64,000 nucleotides of DNA from positions 1 through 64,000 of the forward strand of contig NZ_JAIVMG010000003.1 in NCBI RefSeq assembly GCF_020177335.1. Reading direction: 5' to 3'. Shown here one piece after another: positions 10,692-18,489 of the stretch. This DNA is from Stappia indica (GTDB lineage: Bacteria; Pseudomonadota; Alphaproteobacteria; Rhizobiales; Stappiaceae). A program made the position numbers and the translations under genes. Numbering within the stretch: position 1 is the stretch's first letter; the number at the start of each line of letters is the position of its first letter. The notes under the pieces are model-generated. The model did no database searches. It saw only the letters and a list, made by a program, of their open reading frames with translations, and was not told the origin of the DNA.

Positions 10692-11084
10692 TCACCCTTG
10701 GTTTTTCGGGACGGTTGGGGATTTCGCCTTGTTCGGGCGCGGCCGCGGGCCGCGACGATGGCGATGGGAAGGATCGGGTGTCAGGCGCGGCTTGGCGAGG
10801 CAGTCGGCAAGGTCGTTCACCAGCGAGGTGAACTCCTGCGACAAGGCTCCGCGCCGGCCGATCAGCACATAATCCGTTCCGGCGCGAGCATTCTTGCCGG
10901 TCGCGCGGATGGCGGCGCGCAATCGCCGCTTGATTCGATTCCGCTCCACCGCGTTGCCCGTTTTCTTGGTCACGGTGTAGCCGACATGTGGCTCGCGGCC
11001 GCTTTCGGCGGCCTGAAGCACGAATCCACGCCGCGGGCTCCGGCCACCTTTCGCGGTGGCCAGGAACTCGGAGCGCTTCTTCAT
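10692..11084 (-). CDS. rnpA: Ribonuclease P protein component
   Basis: RnpA binds the RNase P RNA and is needed for 5' maturation of tRNAs. The start at 11084 gives 130 residues beginning MKKRSEFLATAKGG. The RNP-binding signature of the family is seen as AVERNRIKRRLRAAIR. The C-terminal tail of about 25 residues is rich in proline and arginine and is disordered-looking, as in related alphaproteobacteria. The open frame upstream of 11084 runs across rpmH and is not coding. It lies 74 bases downstream of rpmH and 9 bases upstream of yidC. Confidence 0.93.
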   Translation of the reverse strand: MKKRSEFLATAKGGRSPRRGFVLQAAESGREPHVGYTVTKKTGNAVERNRIKRRLRAAIRATGKNARAGTDYVLIGRRGALSQEFTSLVNDLADCLAKPRLTPDPSHRHRRGPRPRPNKAKSPTVPKNQG

Positions 11085-11158
11085 GGTCGGTAAGGTCTTG
11101 CTCGGCGGTTGATTGGGCACGGTCAGAAACCTCCGCCGTTCAACCGGCGCCAGACGCG

Positions 11159-11293
11159 TCAGGCGCTGAGGCGCTTGCGGCCCTTGGCGCGGCGACGGGC
11201 GAGAACCTGACGGCCGTTCTTGGTTGCCATGCGGCTGCGAAAGCCGTGACGGCGCTTGCGGACGAGGCGGCTCGGCTGGTAAGTGCGCTTCAT
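11159..11293 (-). CDS. rpmH: 50S ribosomal protein L34
   Basis: The ATG at 11293 gives a 44-residue, highly basic protein starting [18 protein letters not shown] and ending KGRKRLSA. This is a full-length L34 of the large ribosomal subunit with all family positions readable. It begins the rpmH-rnpA-yidC unit. Its promoter and a leader hairpin lie upstream. The stop TGA is at 11159-11161. Confidence 0.97.
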   Translation of the reverse strand: MKRTYQPSRLVRKRRHGFRSRMATKNGRQVLARRRAKGRKRLSA

Positions 11294-11304
11294 TGTCTTC
11301 TTCT

Positions 11305-11325
11305 CCACGCGCTAAGGGCGCGTGG
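11305..11325 (-). other. Stem-loop in the rpmH leader
   Basis: CCACGCGC and GCGCGTGG form a perfect 8-bp stem with a 5-base loop, ending 11 bases before the rpmH start codon and so next to the ribosome-binding site. It could influence L34 translation or message stability. This is inference from position and symmetry only. Confidence 0.5.
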
Positions 11326-11424
11326 CCCTGATTGTCGAATTGTTTGCTGGACGATGACCGCATGTCTTTGGGACATACGGCTCCCGTGGGCGCCGCAATA
11401 ATCAGCACGACCCGGTTTCGGGGG

Positions 11425-11453
11425 CTTATACGGGGCCGATGCAGCGAAGTCAA
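11425..11453 (-). promoter_or_regulatory. Predicted promoter of rpmH-rnpA-yidC
   Basis: On the minus strand TTGACT (11448-11453) and TATAAG (11425-11430) are separated by 17 bases, a near-consensus sigma-70 pair. The start site would fall near 11418, giving a leader of about 125 bases that contains the 11305-11325 hairpin. The rest of the 11294-11638 intergenic region, which also serves the divergent gene at 11639, shows nothing else. Confidence 0.75.
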
Positions 11454-11638
11454 CGAGAAGCGGCGGCTGCATATCGGTTGTTTTGCGCAAAAGACCTGCG
11501 CGAGTTCCGTCACGGGGCGGTGAGGGGCGGAACCCATGCCATCAATTCCCGGTGAAACTGCCCACAATTCCGTTTTGCTCACCTAGATTGCGGGAAAGGG
11601 GCCGGTAAACAGGTGCCGACGCAGGCAGTCAAAAGGCG

Positions 11639-12514
11639 ATGGTCGTGGATGCGCAGGGAAACAGGGCGGAGGAGGATGCGGTGAAGGTCGATGGCACGCC
11701 AAGCGGTGCGAACGGGGTCGCGAACGGCGGTGAGGCCAATGGTCTTGATGCGCGGGAGACCACCCCGCCCGGGCGCCTGCGTCGCTGGGGGCCGCTGGCC
11801 GCCCTTCTGGCTCTGTTGGGCCTTGGTTACCTGTTCGGCTGGCATGAGCATCTCACCCTCTCCAACCTGATCCGCGAGCGCTTCGTTCTTTCGGAATTCG
11901 TATCGGCGAACATCGGGCTTGCCGCGTTGATCTACATGGCGGTCTATGTGGTGGCGGTCGCCGCGTCCTTCCCCGGTGCCTCGCTGCTCACCATTATCGG
12001 TGGCTTCCTGTTCGGCTGGCTGGTCGCCGGCAGTCTGACGGCGGTATCCGCGACCCTTGGCGCCATGCTGATCTTCCTGGCCGCGCGCAGCTCGCTCGGC
12101 TCCGCCCTGGCCGCTCGGGCCGGCCCGTCCATCAACCGACTGGCCAAGGGCTTTCGCGAGGATGCCTTCCACTATCTGCTGTTTCTGCGGCTGGCGCCGG
12201 TCTTCCCCTTCTGGCTGGTGAACATCGCTCCGGCGCTGTTCGACATGCGGCTGAAGCCCTATCTCATCGCCACCTTTCTCGGCATTCTGCCCGGCACCTT
12301 CGCCTATGCCTTCGTCGGCGCCGGTCTCGACAGTGTCATCATGGCGCAGGAACAGGCCAATCCAGGTTGCGCTGCCGCCGGCACCTGCGCCATCGACCTG
12401 TCGGCCTTCGTGACCAGGGACGTGATTCTCGCCTTTGCCGCGCTCGGGCTGGCCGCCCTCATTCCTGTCGCTGTCCGCAAATGGCGTGCGCGTGGCCGCG
12501 CCGGTGAAGAATGA
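11639..12514 (+). CDS. TVP38/TMEM64-family (VTT-domain) membrane protein
   Basis: The 291-residue protein has an N-terminal hydrophilic stretch of about 45 residues. A helix follows (LAALLALLGLGYLFG), then the VTT/SNARE-associated domain. The conserved core is visible as SFPGASLLTIIGGFLFGW, a second segment LLFLRLAPVFPFWLVN, and GTFAYAFVGAGL. DedA/VTT proteins are membrane proteins implicated in lipid scrambling and envelope homeostasis; the exact function of bacterial TVP38 members is unknown. A pyridine-nucleotide disulfide oxidoreductase gene follows 46 bases later, a pairing seen in several bacterial lineages and sometimes as a fusion. Confidence 0.85.
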   Translation: MVVDAQGNRAEEDAVKVDGTPSGANGVANGGEANGLDARETTPPGRLRRWGPLAALLALLGLGYLFGWHEHLTLSNLIRERFVLSEFVSANIGLAALIYMAVYVVAVAASFPGASLLTIIGGFLFGWLVAGSLTAVSATLGAMLIFLAARSSLGSALAARAGPSINRLAKGFREDAFHYLLFLRLAPVFPFWLVNIAPALFDMRLKPYLIATFLGILPGTFAYAFVGAGLDSVIMAQEQANPGCAAAGTCAIDLSAFVTRDVILAFAALGLAALIPVAVRKWRARGRAGEE

Positions 12515-12560
12515 CGTGTTGCACCCCTGAGGCATCCTGTCCTCTGATGGAGCCTGTCCC

Positions 12561-13997
12561 ATGTCCCGCAACCTGACCCCGGATATCTGTGTGATCGGTG
12601 CCGGTTCCGGCGGTCTTTCGGTCGCCGCCGCCGCTGCCGCCTTCGGCGTCGACGTGGTGCTGGTGGAAAAGGGGGTGATGGGCGGCGATTGTCTGAACTA
12701 CGGCTGCGTGCCCTCCAAGGCGCTGATCGCCGCCGGCAAGGCGGCCCACCACGCCCGCACCAGTGCGCCCTTCGGTGTCCATGCCGAACCGGTCTCGGTC
12801 GATTTCCAGCGGGTGCACGATCATGTTCATGAGGTGATCGCCGCCATTGCCCCGCATGATTCGGTGGAGCGGTTCGAATCGCTCGGCGTGACGGTGATCA
12901 AGGCCACGGCGCAATTCGTCGACGGGCGCACCCTTGTCGCCGGCGATGCCCGCATCCGTGCCCGCCGCTTCGTCATCGCCACCGGCTCCTCGCCGGCGCT
13001 GCCGCCGATTCCCGGCCTCGACCAGGTGCCCTGTCTCACCAACGAGACAATCTTCTCCCTGACCGCCTGCCCGGAACACCTGATCGTCATCGGTGCCGGG
13101 CCGATCGGGCTGGAACTGGCCCAGGCCCATCGCCGGCTCGGTGCCCGGGTCACGGTGATCGAGGCGGAAACCGCGCTGGCAAAGGAGGATCCGGAACTGG
13201 CGGCTGAGGTGGCGGCGCAGATCCGCGCCGAGGGGGTAGAGCTTCTGGAGGGCGCGCGGGTCAACGAGGTCGCAGCGGCGGCGGACGGGAGCGGTATCCG
13301 GGTGCGTGTCAGCGACACGGCGGGAGAGCGCTGGGTGGCAGGCTCGCATCTGTTGGTGGCAACCGGGCGCCGGCCGAACACCGAGGGGCTGGGGCTCGAT
13401 GCCGCCGGCGTTGCCCACGGGCCGGGCGGCATTACCGTCGGCGCCGACCTCAGGACCGGCAACCGCCGGATCTATGCCATTGGCGATGTCGCCGGCGGGC
13501 TGCAATTCACCCATGTCGCCGGCTATCATGCGGGCATCGTCATTCGCGCGTTGCTGTTTCGTCTGCCGGCCCGGCAAAACCCCGACATCCTGCCCCGGGT
13601 CACCTACACCGATCCGGAATTCGGCCATGTGGGGCTGTCGCGGGAAGAGGCGGAGGCGCGCTTTGGCGCGGGCCGGGTGCGGCAGGTCAGCGCGCCGTTT
13701 TCCGGCAACGACCGGGCGCAGGCGGAGCGCCGGACCCTTGGCGAGGTCCGGTTGATCGTCGGCCCGCGCGGGCGGCTGGTCGGCGCGGACGTGCTTGGCG
13801 CTTCCGCCGGCGAGATCGTCAACCTGTTGTCGCTGGCCATTTCCAGCGGGTTGAAGGTCCGGGATCTGGCCGGTTTTGTCTCTCCCTACCCCTCCTTGTC
13901 CGAAGCGGTTCGCCGCGCGGCGATTTCCCTTTATGCTGGTGTTCCTGAAAACCCGTGGATTCGCCGTCTCGTTCGTTTCCTTGCCCGGTTCGGGTGA
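12561..13997 (+). CDS. FAD-dependent pyridine-nucleotide disulfide oxidoreductase (mercuric reductase/LpdA-like)
   Basis: The 478-residue protein has the FAD dinucleotide motif at residues 12-17 (IGAGSGG). The redox-active disulfide is C44/C49 in GGDCLNYGCVPSK. An NAD(P)-binding GAGPIGLELAQ follows mid-chain, then a C-terminal dimerisation domain. The catalytic His-Glu dyad of lipoamide dehydrogenase is not seen: the corresponding segment reads SPYPSLSEAVRRAA, as in the TVP38-associated, mercuric-reductase-like group. N-terminal and C-terminal mercury-binding cysteine pairs are absent, so mercury reduction is unlikely. Context with the TVP38 gene suggests a joint envelope or redox role of unknown substrate. 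Confidence 0.85.
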   Translation: MSRNLTPDICVIGAGSGGLSVAAAAAAFGVDVVLVEKGVMGGDCLNYGCVPSKALIAAGKAAHHARTSAPFGVHAEPVSVDFQRVHDHVHEVIAAIAPHDSVERFESLGVTVIKATAQFVDGRTLVAGDARIRARRFVIATGSSPALPPIPGLDQVPCLTNETIFSLTACPEHLIVIGAGPIGLELAQAHRRLGARVTVIEAETALAKEDPELAAEVAAQIRAEGVELLEGARVNEVAAAADGSGIRVRVSDTAGERWVAGSHLLVATGRRPNTEGLGLDAAGVAHGPGGITVGADLRTGNRRIYAIGDVAGGLQFTHVAGYHAGIVIRALLFRLPARQNPDILPRVTYTDPEFGHVGLSREEAEARFGAGRVRQVSAPFSGNDRAQAERRTLGEVRLIVGPRGRLVGADVLGASAGEIVNLLSLAISSGLKVRDLAGFVSPYPSLSEAVRRAAISLYAGVPENPWIRRLVRFLARFG

Positions 13998-14036
13998 GGG
14001 GAGCGGCGGCGGAGCCCAGCGGAAGGACGGCAGAGT

Positions 14037-15599
14037 TTGACCGCCGACGACACGACAGGCGCGCCGCAACCGGCCATCCCGTCGCCCGCGCCCGCGCCAG
14101 AGCCCGCCAAGGCCGAGGCCGCCAATCCGGAGCCCACAAGCCCGGAGCCCGCCAGTGCGGGCCCGCTCAGGCCGGATGCCGCTGGTGCCCGGCGGCGCTG
14201 GGGCGGCCTGTCGGGGCGGCTGCTCGCGCTCACCGTGCTGTTCGTGATGCTGAGCGAGGTGCTGATCTTCGTGCCTTCGGTCGCCAATTTCCGCAACACC
14301 TGGCTGAACGACAAGCTGACCATCGCCGGTGTCGCCGCGAGCGTGCTGGTCGAGGTCGACATGGTCGCGCCGGAGGTGCAGGCGGAGCTGTTGCGGGTGA
14401 CCGGCGCCGTGGCCATCGCCCTTGACGGCGGCGGGCGCCGCCGGTTGATCGCCATGTCCGAGGCGCCCGGCGAGGTGCGGCGCCTGATCGACATGGGGCA
14501 GATGACTCCGGCCCGGGCGATTGCCGAGAGCTTCCGCACCCTTCTGGGCGGCGGCGGCGGGTTGGTGCGGGTGGTCGGTCCGGCGCAGATGGGGCTGGGC
14601 GGGCGCGTCGATATCGTCCTGCCGCTCGATCTTTTGCGCGATGCAATGCTGGCCTTTTCCGTGCGCATTCTGGCGCTGTCGCTGGTGATTTCGGTGATCA
14701 CCGCAACGCTGGTGTACCTGTCGCTGCGCTGGCTGCTGGTGCGGCCGATGCAGCGCCTGACCCGCTCGATGGCCCGGTTCCAGGAACAGCCGGAGGATGT
14801 CGCCCGGGTGATCGCCCCCTCCGGCCGCGCCGATGAGATGGGCGATGCGGAGCGGCGTCTGGCGGAGATGCAGCGCACCCTCGCCGGCACCTTGCAGCAT
14901 CAGAAGCGGCTGGCCGATCTCGGTCTGGCGGTCTCCAAGATCAACCACGATCTGCGCAATCTCCTGGCCGCCGCCCAGCTTTTTTCCGAGCGACTGGAGC
15001 AGGTGGCCGATCCGACGGTGCAGCGGCTGGCGCCCAAGATCATCGCCACTCTCGACCGGGCGGTGACCTACACCCGCTCGGTGCTGGCCTATGGCAGCGC
15101 GCGCGAGGCACCGTTGAAGCGCCGTCTGGTGCGGCTCGACATGGTGGTGGGGGATGTGGGCGAGGTGCTGCATCTGTCCACCGGCGATGCGGTGCGTTTC
15201 GAGAACCAGGTGCCGGAGGGCATGGAGATCGACGCTGACCCGGAGCAGGTGTTCCGCATTCTGATGAACCTGTGCCGCAACGCCGCCCAGGCCATGACGG
15301 CGAACGGCGGGCTGGAGGTGGTGCGCCGGATCACCGTGGAGGCGGCCCGCGCCGGCGATGCGGTGGAGATTCGCATCAAGGATACCGGCCCGGGCATTCC
15401 CCCGGTGCTGCGCGGCAAGCTGTTCCAGCCCTTCCAGTCCTCAGCCAAATCGGGCGGCACCGGTCTCGGACTGGCGATCACGGCGGAGCTGGTGCGGGCC
15501 CATGGCGGCAGCATCCGCCTCGTGGAGGGGGAGGGGCCGGGGGCGCAGTTCGAGATCCGCATTCCCGATCGCGAGCAGGGCGATACGCGCAAGCCGTAG
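14037..15599 (+). CDS. Membrane-bound sensor histidine kinase
   Basis: The start is TTG at 14037, following a GGAAGG; no nearby ATG fits. The 520-residue protein has a proline/alanine-rich N-tail (about 1-50). A membrane helix spans 62-82, a periplasmic sensor of about 120 residues follows, and a second helix spans about 205-232. A HAMP linker leads to the phosphoacceptor H304 in KINHDLRNLLAAA. The HATPase domain has LMNLCRNAAQAM (N box), DTGPGIPP (G1) and GTGLGLAI (G2). The kinase looks complete. No response regulator is adjacent, so it is an orphan. It lies 39 bases after the oxidoreductase gene and may be cotranscribed with it. Confidence 0.88.
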   Translation: MTADDTTGAPQPAIPSPAPAPEPAKAEAANPEPTSPEPASAGPLRPDAAGARRRWGGLSGRLLALTVLFVMLSEVLIFVPSVANFRNTWLNDKLTIAGVAASVLVEVDMVAPEVQAELLRVTGAVAIALDGGGRRRLIAMSEAPGEVRRLIDMGQMTPARAIAESFRTLLGGGGGLVRVVGPAQMGLGGRVDIVLPLDLLRDAMLAFSVRILALSLVISVITATLVYLSLRWLLVRPMQRLTRSMARFQEQPEDVARVIAPSGRADEMGDAERRLAEMQRTLAGTLQHQKRLADLGLAVSKINHDLRNLLAAAQLFSERLEQVADPTVQRLAPKIIATLDRAVTYTRSVLAYGSAREAPLKRRLVRLDMVVGDVGEVLHLSTGDAVRFENQVPEGMEIDADPEQVFRILMNLCRNAAQAMTANGGLEVVRRITVEAARAGDAVEIRIKDTGPGIPPVLRGKLFQPFQSSAKSGGTGLGLAITAELVRAHGGSIRLVEGEGPGAQFEIRIPDREQGDTRKP

Positions 15600-15660
15600 C
15601 GGGAGTTTTGGTTATCAACAGGCAAGGGGCGATGGGCGGAAAAAAATTCGGTGGCCGCGC

Positions 15661-15689
15661 TTGCAATCCCCGGGGGACCGGAGTAGAGG
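15661..15689 (+). promoter_or_regulatory. Candidate promoter of tRNA-Arg
   Basis: TTGCAA (15661-15666) and TAGAGG (15684-15689) are spaced by 17 bases, about 85 bases upstream of the tRNA. The -35 is good and the -10 moderate. No other promoter-like pair was seen between the kinase stop and the tRNA. Confidence 0.45.
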
Positions 15690-15772
15690 TAGCGCCCTGT
15701 TGGGGACGCAAGTCACCCACCGCTTCCAACCCGGCCCGGCCGGAACAGATTGGAAGCACATGAAAATGGTAC

Positions 15773-15849
15773 GCGCCCGTAGCTCAGCTGGATAGAGCAC
15801 CAGACTACGAATCTGGGGGTCAGAGGTTCGAATCCTTTCGGGCGCGCCA
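15773..15849 (+). tRNA. tRNA-Arg (anticodon ACG)
   Basis: A complete 77-base cloverleaf can be drawn. The acceptor GCGCCCG pairs with CGGGCGC (15839-15845). The D-arm includes AGCTCAGCTGGATAGAGC. The anticodon stem CAGAC/ATCTG carries the loop with ACG. The T-arm is GAGGTTCGAATCCTTTC-like with TTCGAAT. The discriminator G is followed by encoded CCA. It lies directly before the accessory region of the window. Confidence 0.95.
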
Positions 15850-15934
15850 TTCTCTCCAAATCCCTGATATCTCCGATGAAAACATGTTTTGCCGCGTTGG
15901 CTCGGGGCATTTGCGCGTCCGCTCGCCGCCTTGC

Positions 15935-16882
15935 TCAATCGGTCAGGCGGAAATCCGCGAGCCGCGCCTCGAAATGGCCGATCTCCATGGCGGTTTCCGC
16001 CAGCCAGTGGCGGAAGGCGGGCAGGCTGTCGTTGGCGCGGGCCTGCGGATTGATCACCAGCGAGTAGCCACAGGGGCTGACGGTGCGCGGCGCCATCAAC
16101 GGCACCAGCTTGCCCTCGGCAATCGCATCCATCACCAGCGAGCTGCGGCCCATGGCGATGCCCTGGCCAAGCTGTGCCAGCTCCAGCGAGATGTTCGACT
16201 GGGAATAGCGCTGGATGTCGCTCCATTCGAGTTGCACCCCGTTCGCCATGCTCCAGACCCGCCAGGTATCGACCGTATTGCGTGTTTCGTCGGTGGTCTC
16301 GCCAAGCAGCGGCAGCGTGGCGGTGCGCCGGCCCAGCTCCGCTTCGTCAGGGCTTGCGAGCAAGCCGTGCTGCCGGGCGAAGCGCGGTGCGGCCACCGGA
16401 TAAAGATGCTCGGTGAAGAGGAATGCCTCGCCCGGCCGGACGGAATAGACGATGCCCACATGCGCGAAGCTGCGATCGAAATCGGTGGTGTCGATCACCG
16501 ACTTGACGGTCAGCCGAACCTGAGGGTGTGCCTGCCGAAACCGGCTGAGGCGTGGCAGCAGCCAGCGCACGGAAAAGCCCGGCTGCACGGCGATCACCAG
16601 ATCCGTCCCGGCGTCCCGGCTCTTTTCTTCCTCGATGGCCTGCTGGATATGGCCGAAGCCATGCCGCACCGCCTGCAACAGCCTGCGTCCGGCCTCGCTG
16701 AGGGCGACCCGCCGCCCGGTACGCTCGAACAATCGGAAGCCGACGGTCTGCTCCAGCAGCTTGATCTGCTGGCTGATCGCGCTCTGGGTCACCGACAGCT
16801 CATCGGCGGCGGCGGTGAAGCTCTCCAGCCTGGCGCAGGCCTCCAGCACCCGCAGGGCCCGCACCGAGGGAATGTTGATCAT
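15935..16882 (-). CDS. LysR-type transcriptional regulator (GcvA-like)
   Basis: The 315-residue protein has the N-terminal winged helix-turn-helix (SFTAAADELSVTQSAISQQI, residues about 21-40). A linker helix and a two-lobed effector-binding domain of the GcvA/TrpI-like group follow. It is transcribed divergently from the NhaC-type antiporter gene. The shared 136-base AT-rich spacer is where LysR proteins usually bind, so control of nhaC and the genes after it is the natural inference. The effector is unknown; small amino-acid-like molecules are common for this group. Confidence 0.88.
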   Translation of the reverse strand: MINIPSVRALRVLEACARLESFTAAADELSVTQSAISQQIKLLEQTVGFRLFERTGRRVALSEAGRRLLQAVRHGFGHIQQAIEEEKSRDAGTDLVIAVQPGFSVRWLLPRLSRFRQAHPQVRLTVKSVIDTTDFDRSFAHVGIVYSVRPGEAFLFTEHLYPVAAPRFARQHGLLASPDEAELGRRTATLPLLGETTDETRNTVDTWRVWSMANGVQLEWSDIQRYSQSNISLELAQLGQGIAMGRSSLVMDAIAEGKLVPLMAPRTVSPCGYSLVINPQARANDSLPAFRHWLAETAMEIGHFEARLADFRLTD

Positions 16883-17018
16883 TCGGTTCTTCGCTCCGGC
16901 CGGCTGACATAATGCATTAGATATATATAATCATATTATTAGATATTGAATATTTTTTCTAACATTCTTGCGTGCTACCCCTCCCGCTCTTGTCTGTCGG
17001 AACTCAAGGGAGGGTGAG
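16883..17018. promoter_or_regulatory. Divergent LysR/nhaC control region with 9-base direct repeats
   Basis: Positions 16910-16972 are strikingly AT-rich against a GC-rich background. The 9-mer ATTAGATAT occurs at 16916-16924 and 16938-16946, offset by 22 bases, about two helical turns. This is a plausible LysR operator and overlapping divergent promoter. The start codons and AGGG ribosome-binding site of nhaC follow. Confidence 0.55.
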
Positions 17019-18419
17019 ATGACCGAACCGAACAAGCTGCCCGGCTTCTTGCATGCACAGGTGACCTTTGGCGCGATCGTGGTCGTGATCGGCTATGGCC
17101 TGTTCGTGCTGGAGGCGAGCCTGCACAGTCTGATGCTGATCTGCCTGCTGATTGCCGGCGTCAGCGCCTGGATGCTCGAAAGGGGAGGGTTCGAGCCGAT
17201 CCGCGATGCGATGAATGCGGGCATCAGCCGTGCCTTCGGCGCGATCTACATCTTCATCCTGATCGGCGTCCTGATTGCCGCGCTGATCCAGGCCGGGTCG
17301 GTCAGCGCGTTGATCTCCTATGGCCTGCAGGTGATTTCTCCGGCGGTCTTTCTGCCGGCCGGGCTGATCCTGTGTTCGGTCATGTCCATTGCCACCGGCA
17401 CCAGCTGGGGCACCGTCGGCACCGCCGGCGTGGTGCTGATCGGCATCGGCGGCGCGATGGAAATTCCGCTGCCGCTGGTCGCCGGGATGATCGTCTCGGG
17501 CGCCTGTTTCGGTGACAAGATGTCCCCGGTTTCCGACACCACCAACCTGGCGGCGATGTCCTCCGGGACCAATCTTTATGCCCATATCCGCTCGATGACC
17601 TACACCACCGGCCCCACCTATCTGATCGTGCTGGCGATCTTCACCGTGCTGGGGCAGGGCTATGCGGCCAATCCGATGCCCGCCGAGCGGTTGCTGGAGC
17701 TGACCACGGCCCTGAACGACGCCTATGTCATCAACCTCCTGTGCCTGCTGCCGTTCGTGGTGATGATCGGCCTGAGCCTGGCGCGGGTGGCGGCGGAACC
17801 GGCAATGATGGCCGCAGCGGTGGTCGCCGTGCTGCTGGCGGTCGTCATGCAAGGGGCGGACTTCACCGCGGTGCTGAACGCGCTTTACGGCGGCGGCAAG
17901 GGCGCCACCGGGGTGGAGGCGCTGGACAGCCTTTTGTCGCGCGGCGGCATCGCCTCGATGATGTGGACCCTGTCGCTGGCGCTGATGGCATTGGCGCTCG
18001 GCGGCATCCTGCATGGCTTCGGCTTCCTGCGGGTGCTGATCACCACGGTGCTGCACCGGGTCAGATCCACCGTCGGCCTGGTCACCACCACCATCGTCTC
18101 CTGCCTCGTCGGCAACATGACCATGGGCGAGGCCTACATGACCATCATCCTGGGCGGTCAGCTGTTCGGCGAAGCCTATGACGCCCAGGAGATCGACCGC
18201 ACGGTGTTGTCCCGCTCGCTGGAAGAGGGGGCGACCCTGACCACCACGCTGATCCCCTGGACCACCGGCGGCGCGTTCTTCGCCAGCACCCTCGGCGTCA
18301 GCGTCATCGACTACGCGCCCTGGGCCCTGCTGAACTGGATGAACCCGTTGCTGTCGATCCTGTTTGCCGCCTTCGGCATCGCGATCTTCCGCCGCAAGCC
18401 GGACCCGGCGCTGGCGTAA
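17019..18419 (+). CDS. NhaC-family sodium/proton antiporter-type transporter
   Basis: The 466-residue integral membrane protein has about eleven helices. NhaC-family signatures include SIATGTSWGTVGTAGVVLIG, SGACFGDKMSPVSDTTNLAA and a C-terminal TTTLIPWTTGGAFFA. Classical NhaC exchanges sodium for protons, but the family also includes malate/lactate and amino-acid transporters, so a small-molecule substrate is possible. The ATG at 17019 follows GGGAGGGTG. It is divergent from a LysR gene and is followed by a cupin-like gene and an asparagine-synthetase homologue on the same strand. This suggests export, uptake or homeostasis linked to that pathway. Confidence 0.85.
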   Translation: MTEPNKLPGFLHAQVTFGAIVVVIGYGLFVLEASLHSLMLICLLIAGVSAWMLERGGFEPIRDAMNAGISRAFGAIYIFILIGVLIAALIQAGSVSALISYGLQVISPAVFLPAGLILCSVMSIATGTSWGTVGTAGVVLIGIGGAMEIPLPLVAGMIVSGACFGDKMSPVSDTTNLAAMSSGTNLYAHIRSMTYTTGPTYLIVLAIFTVLGQGYAANPMPAERLLELTTALNDAYVINLLCLLPFVVMIGLSLARVAAEPAMMAAAVVAVLLAVVMQGADFTAVLNALYGGGKGATGVEALDSLLSRGGIASMMWTLSLALMALALGGILHGFGFLRVLITTVLHRVRSTVGLVTTTIVSCLVGNMTMGEAYMTIILGGQLFGEAYDAQEIDRTVLSRSLEEGATLTTTLIPWTTGGAFFASTLGVSVIDYAPWALLNWMNPLLSILFAAFGIAIFRRKPDPALA

Positions 18420-18489
18420 CCCGCCGTTGCCGTGGCCGGCGGGAGCGCATCGCCCCTCCGGCCCGTTTGTTCCCTGAAGGAGTATCCCC

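Noticed and set aside
8841-11093. A 750-codon plus-strand open frame opposite yidC and rnpA
   Set aside because: Antisense to two certain genes; its composition (Gln/His/Arg/Val-rich) is what GC-rich antisense frames give.
12561-13997. Mercuric reductase
   Set aside because: The N-terminal metal-binding domain and C-terminal cysteine pair are missing, and no mer genes are near.
12459-15173. A 904-codon minus-strand open frame opposite the oxidoreductase and kinase
   Set aside because: Antisense shadow: no motif, low-complexity His/Gln/Arg composition, while both plus-strand genes are motif-rich.
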